From assembly GCA_038405045.1 (NCBI GenBank), contig JBBZIV010000001.1, positions 930,001-994,000 on the forward strand: DNA of 64,000 nucleotides, written 5' to 3'. The position numbers and the translations under genes were made by a program. The DNA is from Sporobacter sp038405045 (GTDB lineage: Bacteria > Bacillota > Clostridia > Oscillospirales > Oscillospiraceae). How positions within the stretch are numbered: the stretch's first letter is position 1; the number at the start of each line of letters is the position of its first letter. A model generated the notes under the pieces. The model made no database searches and was not told the DNA's origin. It was given only the letters and a program-made list of their open reading frames with translations. Shown here in pieces: positions 59,232-64,000 of this stretch.

Positions 59232-59729
59232 TTAATATTTAACTTTCATGATTAAGTACGTTGAGAGCAAAAGAAAAAAATACGCGAATAACGTCGTGAG
59301 TAAAGTTAAAAAGACAACCAAATTAAACATCCCTGAAATGACAACAGCAAATGTTAGTGCGATAAGGAAAATATACGATGTGGTGCTAAAAGTTATACTT
59401 TTTATAAATCGGTTACGTTCATCAAGATAATTGATTTCAGACTTTTGAAATTTCTCGCCATTACTGAGTAATATAACGCTTCTAATAAACAATACAATCC
59501 CGGCAATAATGAGCGCAGCCCCAAATCCTGAATAAAACCCTTGCATGAAGCTCAAATTTATTAACGCGATACCGAATTTCGATGTCAGACTTTGTAGATT
59601 TCCCACTTGATTAAGCAAAACGAGTAAAAGACATTTCAATCCAATTAATATCAACACGACATGAATGATCATTTGAATTTTAAGAACCTTTTTATACGGC
59701 ATCTTGCCGATATTTGATTTAAACAGCAT
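59232..59729 (-). CDS. DUF2975-like membrane protein
   Basis: 165 residues with four hydrophobic helices: 'IQMIIHVVLILIGLKCLLLV', 'FGAALIIAGIVLFIRSVILL', and two more in the C-terminal half separated by the conserved-looking 'FQKSEINYLDERNRFIKSI'. Resembles the DUF2975 (YoaS) family, which is found next to small XRE regulators as here. The ATG overlaps the regulator's stop by one base (TAATG), so translation is coupled. Confidence 0.75.
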   Translation of the reverse strand: MLFKSNIGKMPYKKVLKIQMIIHVVLILIGLKCLLLVLLNQVGNLQSLTSKFGIALINLSFMQGFYSGFGAALIIAGIVLFIRSVILLSNGEKFQKSEINYLDERNRFIKSITFSTTSYIFLIALTFAVVISGMFNLVVFLTLLTTLFAYFFLLLSTYLIMKVKY

Positions 59730-59923
59730 TACGCTTCCTCCATAAAAATATTTTCAATTGTTGTCCCAAAATGTTTTGCAATTTTGAATGCAAGTGGCAG
59801 CGAAGCAATATATTTGCCATTCTCAAGTGATATTATTGTTTGTCTCGTCACGCCTACTCCTAAAGCCAAGTCTTCCTGTGTTTCCTTTCGCTCTTTTCGC
59901 AACTGTGCAATTTTATTTTTCAA
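59729..59923 (-). CDS. Small XRE-family transcriptional regulator (YozG-like)
   Basis: 64 residues that form one helix-turn-helix: 'IAQLRKERKETQEDLALGVG' and 'VTRQTIISLENGKYIASLPL', ending in 'FGTTIENIFMEEA'. Cytoplasmic DNA-binding protein that probably represses its own two-gene operon. An AGGAGG site (AAACAGGAGG on the minus strand) precedes the ATG. Confidence 0.9.
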   Translation of the reverse strand: MKNKIAQLRKERKETQEDLALGVGVTRQTIISLENGKYIASLPLAFKIAKHFGTTIENIFMEEA

Positions 59924-60023
59924 TCCAAAACCTCCTGTTTTTTATGTATGGCGTGCTTTACATTTTAAGTATAGTTAACTTTACACAGAATGTCAAGTTC
60001 ATTTTACATTTCTATTGGCGAAT

Positions 60024-60063
60024 AAAAAACAGGGTATTGCATGAATCATGCAATACCCTGTTT
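60024..60063 (-). terminator. Terminator of ppdK
   Basis: A 16-bp stem (ACAGGGTATTGCATGA / TCATGCAATACCCTGT) followed by six T on the minus strand. Confidence 0.88.
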
Positions 60064-60082
60064 AATGCATATTTGTTTGCGC

Positions 60083-62713
60083 TTACGCCCGAGCCTTCAG
60101 CGCGGCCTGAGCCGCGGCAAGTCTCGCGATGGGGACGCGGAACGGCGAGCAGGAGACGTAGTTAAGGCCGATATTATGGCAGAACTCAACGGAGGAAGGG
60201 TCACCGCCGTGCTCGCCGCAGATACCGATTTTGAGGTCTGGACGCGTTGTTCGGCCAAGCTCAACGGCCATCTTGACGAATTTGCCGACGCCTGCCTGAT
60301 CGAGGCGGGCAAACGGGTCTGACTCCAAAATCTTTTTCTGATAGTACGCATCGAGGAATTTCGCGGCGTCGTCACGTGAAAAGCCAAACGTCATCTGCGT
60401 GAGATCATTTGTGCCAAAGGAGAAGAACTCGGCTTCCTTGGCGATTTCGTCGGCCGTGACGCAGGCGCGCGGAATCTCGATCATGGTGCCGACTTTATAC
60501 TTCAGGTCTGAGCCGCTGTCTTTGATAAGTTTGTCGGCTGTGTCAACAACAATCTTTTTAACATACTGAAGCTCCTTAACCTCGCCGACGAGGGGGATCA
60601 TGATCTCCGGCACGAGATGCCAATCGGGGTGCTTTTTGCTGACATTGATGGCAGCCTTGATAACGGCATTCGTCTGCATGACGGCGATTTCAGGATACGT
60701 GACGGCGAGACGGCAGCCGCGATGGCCCATCATGGGGTTAAACTCGTGGAGCGAGGCGATTATCTCTTTAATGTCGTGGACGGATTTGCCGAGATCCTTT
60801 GCCAAAAGCTCGATATCTTCTTCGGCAGTCGGCAAGAACTCGTGGAGCGGCGGATCGAGATATCGGATCGTGACGGGACAGCCCTCCATCGCCTCGTAAA
60901 TGCCTTCAAAGTCGGACTGCTGCATCGGCTCGAGCTTCAAAAGCGCCTTTTCACGCTGATCGACCGTGTCAGCACAAATCATCTCGCGGATCGCCGGTAT
61001 GCGCTCGGCATCAAAGAACATATGCTCGGTGCGGCACAGGCCGATGCCCTCCGCGCCAAATTTGCGCGCCTGCGCGGCGTCCTTCGGTGTGTCGGCGTTC
61101 GTACGGACGTTAAGCGTTCTGTAGGAATCGGCCCAAGCCATGATGCGGCCGAATTCACCGCCAATGGCGGCGTCCGTCGTCTTAATGGCTTCGCCGTAGA
61201 TGTTACCGGTTGAGCCGTCAAGACTCACCCAGTCGCCTTCTTGATACGTTTTGCCACCGAGCTCGAACGTTTTGTTCTCCTCGTCCATCTTGATGGCGCC
61301 ACAGCCGGCGACACAGCAGGCACCCATGCCGCGCGCAACGACGGCAGCGTGCGACGTCATACCACCGCGGACCGTCAGGATACCCTGCGCGGCCGCCATA
61401 CCTTCGATATCCTCCGGGGACGTTTCGAGGCGGACGAGAATGACCTTTTCACCTTTCTGCGCCCAGGCTTTGGCCTCTTCGGCGGTGAAGACAACTTTGC
61501 CGCAAGCGGCGCCGGGCGACGCGGCGAGACCGGTGCCGATCACCTTGGCGTTATTCAGCGCCTCAGCGTCAAACTGCGGGTGCAGGAGCGCGTCGAGCTG
61601 CTTCGGGTCGATCATGAGAACGGCTTCCTTCTCCGTGATAAGGCCCTCGTCGACAAGATCGCAGGCAATTTTGAATGCGGCGGCGGCGGTGCGCTTGCCG
61701 TTGCGCGTTTGCAGCATGAAGAGCTTTTTATCCTCAATCGTAAACTCCATATCCTGCATGTCGCGATAATGATTTTCGAGTTTGTCACAGATTTTGACGA
61801 AATCGTCATAAGCGCCGGGCATAACGTCTTTGAGCTGGTCAATCGTTTGCGGTGTGCGGATACCGGCCACAACGTCCTCGCCCTGCGCATTCATCAGGAA
61901 TTCACCGAAAAGCTTTTTCTCGCCGGTAGCCGGGTTACGTGTGAAGGCAACGCCTGTCCCCGAGGTGTTGCCGAGGTTGCCGAAGACCATCTCCTGCACG
62001 TTGACAGCCGTGCCCCAGTCGCCGGGGATATCGTTCATGCGGCGGTAGACAATGGCACGCGGGTTATTCCAGGAGCGGAAAACAGCCTGAATAGCGCCCA
62101 TAAGCTGCTCTTTCGGGTCTGTCGGGAAGTCAACGCCGAGCTTTGATTTATACGCGTCCTTAAATTGCTGCGCGAGCGTTTTGAGGTCGTCAGCCGTGAG
62201 CTCGGTGTCCTGCTGGACGCCGCGCTCTTCCTTCATTTTATCGATGAGTGCCTCGAAGTATTTTTTACCGACCTCCATAACAACGTCGGAATACATCTGG
62301 ATAAAGCGGCGATAGCAGTCATACGCCCAGCGCGGGTTGCCCGAGCGGCGCGCCATGACCTCAACGACGTCTTCGTTTAGGCCGAGATTGAGAATCGTAT
62401 CCATCATTCCGGGCATGGACGCGCGCGCGCCGGAACGGACGGAGACTAAAAGCGGATTTTCCTGATCGCCGAATTTTTTGCCTGTCAGCTTTTCGAGCGT
62501 CGCGACGTATGCCATGATCTCCTGCTGCAAATCGGGCGAAATCGCTTCTCCGTCATCGTAGTATTTGGTGCACGCTTCCGTCGTCACGGTAAACCCCTGC
62601 GGAACGGGCATGCCGAGATTTGTCATTTCAGCGAGGTTGGCGCCTTTGCCGCCAAGCAGCGCTTTCATTTTGCCGTTGCCCTCCGAGAAGAGGTAGACGT
62701 ATTTTTTGTCCAC
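60083..62713 (-). CDS. ppdK: Pyruvate, phosphate dikinase
   Basis: Interconverts pyruvate + ATP + Pi and PEP + AMP + PPi; in anaerobes often run glycolytically using PPi. 876 residues, full length. Nucleotide-binding domain 1-350 (KGANLAEMTNLGMPVPQGFT, 'GNTSGTGVAFTRNPATGEK'), phosphohistidine in GGMTSHAAVVARGMG near 455, PEP-binding barrel to the end with 'FGTNDLTQMTFG' and the active Cys in GICGEHGGDP near 835. GTG start with AGGGGG upstream. PPi made or used here links to the pyrophosphatase at 2533. Confidence 0.97.
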   Translation of the reverse strand: MDKKYVYLFSEGNGKMKALLGGKGANLAEMTNLGMPVPQGFTVTTEACTKYYDDGEAISPDLQQEIMAYVATLEKLTGKKFGDQENPLLVSVRSGARASMPGMMDTILNLGLNEDVVEVMARRSGNPRWAYDCYRRFIQMYSDVVMEVGKKYFEALIDKMKEERGVQQDTELTADDLKTLAQQFKDAYKSKLGVDFPTDPKEQLMGAIQAVFRSWNNPRAIVYRRMNDIPGDWGTAVNVQEMVFGNLGNTSGTGVAFTRNPATGEKKLFGEFLMNAQGEDVVAGIRTPQTIDQLKDVMPGAYDDFVKICDKLENHYRDMQDMEFTIEDKKLFMLQTRNGKRTAAAAFKIACDLVDEGLITEKEAVLMIDPKQLDALLHPQFDAEALNNAKVIGTGLAASPGAACGKVVFTAEEAKAWAQKGEKVILVRLETSPEDIEGMAAAQGILTVRGGMTSHAAVVARGMGACCVAGCGAIKMDEENKTFELGGKTYQEGDWVSLDGSTGNIYGEAIKTTDAAIGGEFGRIMAWADSYRTLNVRTNADTPKDAAQARKFGAEGIGLCRTEHMFFDAERIPAIREMICADTVDQREKALLKLEPMQQSDFEGIYEAMEGCPVTIRYLDPPLHEFLPTAEEDIELLAKDLGKSVHDIKEIIASLHEFNPMMGHRGCRLAVTYPEIAVMQTNAVIKAAINVSKKHPDWHLVPEIMIPLVGEVKELQYVKKIVVDTADKLIKDSGSDLKYKVGTMIEIPRACVTADEIAKEAEFFSFGTNDLTQMTFGFSRDDAAKFLDAYYQKKILESDPFARLDQAGVGKFVKMAVELGRTTRPDLKIGICGEHGGDPSSVEFCHNIGLNYVSCSPFRVPIARLAAAQAALKARA

Positions 62714-62758
62714 AATGATCCCCCTAAAGAATGATTTTGCAAGGATTCAAACAAAAAT

Positions 62759-62787
62759 ATTATAGCTATTCCTTCCTGATAAAACAA
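62759..62787 (-). promoter_or_regulatory. ppdK promoter
   Basis: TTGTTT and TATAAT with a 17-bp spacer, about 45 bases before the GTG start. Confidence 0.7.
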
Positions 62788-62858
62788 TATTTTCGTAAAA
62801 TATTCGTGAAAACTTCCATCAATTTAATGCGATAGTGCAAAAAAGTTTGACGCTTTGT

Positions 62859-64000
62859 TTATTTCCCGACGCAAAAGCGCTCGAAGATGCGCGAAACGAT
62901 GTCCTCCCGAACCGTTTTGCCGGTAACTTCGCCGAGTGCCGACATCGCCGACTCAATGTCCGTCAAGACGGCGTCGGGTGTCACACCGGCTTGGAGTGCC
63001 GCCGCCGCGCGTGCGATATCCTCCCGCGCTCGCGCTATGGCACCGGCCTGCCGGGCGTTTGTGAGGATTTCGCCGCCGGGCACGCCGTCGGCGCCGGTAA
63101 ACAGTCGCCCAAGTACCGTGCCGAGTTCCGGGAGACCCTCTCCCGTCACCGCGGAGACTTCAACGATATTCTGAAAGCGTGCTTTCAGAAACGTTTTATC
63201 GAGCTTTTGCGCAAGATCGCTCTTACTCACAACGGCGACGGCATTTTTCGCTCGGGCGGCGATGTCCAAAATGCGCCGGTCGTCGTCCGTCAAATCCGTG
63301 CTGCCGTCAAAAACGGCGAGGATGAGTGCGGCTGTTTCCGCCGCGCCAAGCGCCCGGTCGACACCGAGCGACTCAATAGCGTCCTGCGTGTGCCTGATAC
63401 CGGCCGTGTCCACAAGGCGCAGGACGACGCCGCCGAAGCGGAGCTTTTCCTCAATTGTATCGCGCGTTGTTCCGGCGTGTGGGGTGACAATGGCCCTTTC
63501 GTAACCGGCCAGCGCATTCAAAAGCGAGGATTTTCCGACGTTCGGCCGCCCGATGAGGGCCGTTTTCACCCCGTCTTTTAAAATCCGGCCGCGTTCATAT
63601 GTTTTCAGAAGCATTTCAAGCGCGTGGGCGACGCCATCCAACACAGCAAGGCAGTCTTCCGTTTTGAAATCCTCAAGCGCTTCGTCGGGATAGTCGATAA
63701 CGGCAAAAAAATGGGCGGAGACGTCAACAAGCGCATCATAAGCCGTATGGATTTTCTGCGCGATCGCGCCGCCGAGCTGACCGGCCGCGTTTTTAGCCGC
63801 CTGTTCTGTTTCGGCGTCGATGAGGTCAATAACGGCCTCCGCCTGCGTCAGGTCAAGCCGCCCGTTCAAAAAAGCGCGCTGTGTAAACTCCCCCGGCTCG
63901 GCAGGACGCGCGCCCGCGCGGAATAGCTCGTCGAGAACGGCGGCCAGAACGACGGGCGCGCCGTGGCAGTGCAGTTCAGCTGTGTTCTCACCCGTATAGC
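62859..64000 (-). CDS. mnmE: tRNA modification GTPase MnmE (5' part beyond window)
   Basis: With MnmG, makes the 5-carboxymethylaminomethyl group at tRNA wobble uridine. 380 residues visible. The frame continues to the window edge, where it encodes YTGENTAELHCHGAP and 'AEPGEFTQRAFLNGRLDL', so the N-terminal tetrahydrofolate domain is missing. GTPase motifs: GRPNVGKSS, the TTRDT switch, DTAG, and VVSKSDL where NKxD is usual (K-S-D-L; Asn replaced by Ser). It ends with the catalytic CVGK. Confidence 0.96.
   Translation of the reverse strand, partial: YTGENTAELHCHGAPVVLAAVLDELFRAGARPAEPGEFTQRAFLNGRLDLTQAEAVIDLIDAETEQAAKNAAGQLGGAIAQKIHTAYDALVDVSAHFFAVIDYPDEALEDFKTEDCLAVLDGVAHALEMLLKTYERGRILKDGVKTALIGRPNVGKSSLLNALAGYERAIVTPHAGTTRDTIEEKLRFGGVVLRLVDTAGIRHTQDAIESLGVDRALGAAETAALILAVFDGSTDLTDDDRRILDIAARAKNAVAVVSKSDLAQKLDKTFLKARFQNIVEVSAVTGEGLPELGTVLGRLFTGADGVPGGEILTNARQAGAIARAREDIARAAAALQAGVTPDAVLTDIESAMSALGEVTGKTVREDIVSRIFERFCVGK

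Noticed and set aside
61241..62146. 301-residue plus-strand frame opposite ppdK, plus 60617-61213
   Set aside because: Antisense shadows of a highly conserved enzyme.

Overview
The window looks like chromosome of an anaerobic, endospore-forming member of the Clostridia, probably Oscillospiraceae-like. The sequence is G+C-rich, and the evidence is: yunB (a sporulation gene) behind a sigma-E-like promoter, a K+-independent membrane pyrophosphatase plus pyruvate phosphate dikinase (PPi-based energy metabolism), an SLH-domain surface protein, clostridial types of c-di-GMP riboswitch, and interspersed G+C-rich inverted repeats. The genus assignment is inference. No phage, insertion sequence or CRISPR array was seen.

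Layout. 1-5 kb: a truncated cation P-type ATPase behind a NiCo (czcD) riboswitch, then hppA. 5.4-7.6 kb: an EAL-CBS-GGDEF c-di-GMP enzyme convergent with a ComFB-family protein. 7.6-9.7 kb: a CpsB-type tyrosine phosphatase and a fused CpsC/CpsD tyrosine kinase. 10-11.8 kb: a secreted beta-helix protein behind three tandem c-di-GMP-I riboswitches. 11.8-26.4 kb: a 14-gene surface polysaccharide operon read on the minus strand. It holds an aminotransferase, a priming phosphosugar transferase, two FemAB-like GNATs, three GT-B glycosyltransferases, Wzy, Wzx, an acyltransferase, a deacetylase-like protein and the whole GDP-D-glycero-D-manno-heptose pathway. 26.7-29.3 kb: a LytTR regulator, a LiaF-like membrane protein and an MFS exporter. 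29.3-33.6 kb: a cobalamin riboswitch and btuFCD-cbiZ. 33.9-38.1 kb: secreted lipoproteins (two RsiV-like, one of them with a chagasin-like domain) and tRNA-Leu. 38.2-44.7 kb: a 1597-residue SLH adhesin divergent from a subtilisin-like protease. 44.8-53.6 kb: a lipoprotein, a DUF4870 protein, yunB-ligA, and murD with two M42 peptidases and a PLP lyase. 54-64 kb: rnpB, a three-repeat orphan protein, a chemoreceptor, a lipase, an HTH/DUF2975 pair, ppdK and truncated mnmE.

The most interesting system is a c-di-GMP surface switch. Six c-di-GMP aptamers lie within about 32 kb (three class I ahead of the beta-helix gene, one class II ahead of the adhesin, two class I ahead of the protease), and a c-di-GMP turnover enzyme lies just upstream of them. 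In the adhesin leader, aptamer stem P1 and a hairpin that hides the Shine-Dalgarno share bases, which predicts an ON switch. In the divergent protease leader each aptamer is followed by an intrinsic terminator, which predicts OFF. This matches the logic of the C. difficile CD2831 / PPEP-1 pair (sessile adhesin on, releasing protease off) but with unrelated protein families: an SLH-anchored MBG-repeat adhesin and an S8 protease.

Several starts were moved downstream of the longest reading frame because Shine-Dalgarno sequences, signal peptides or family N-termini support the internal start; the reason is given in each entry.
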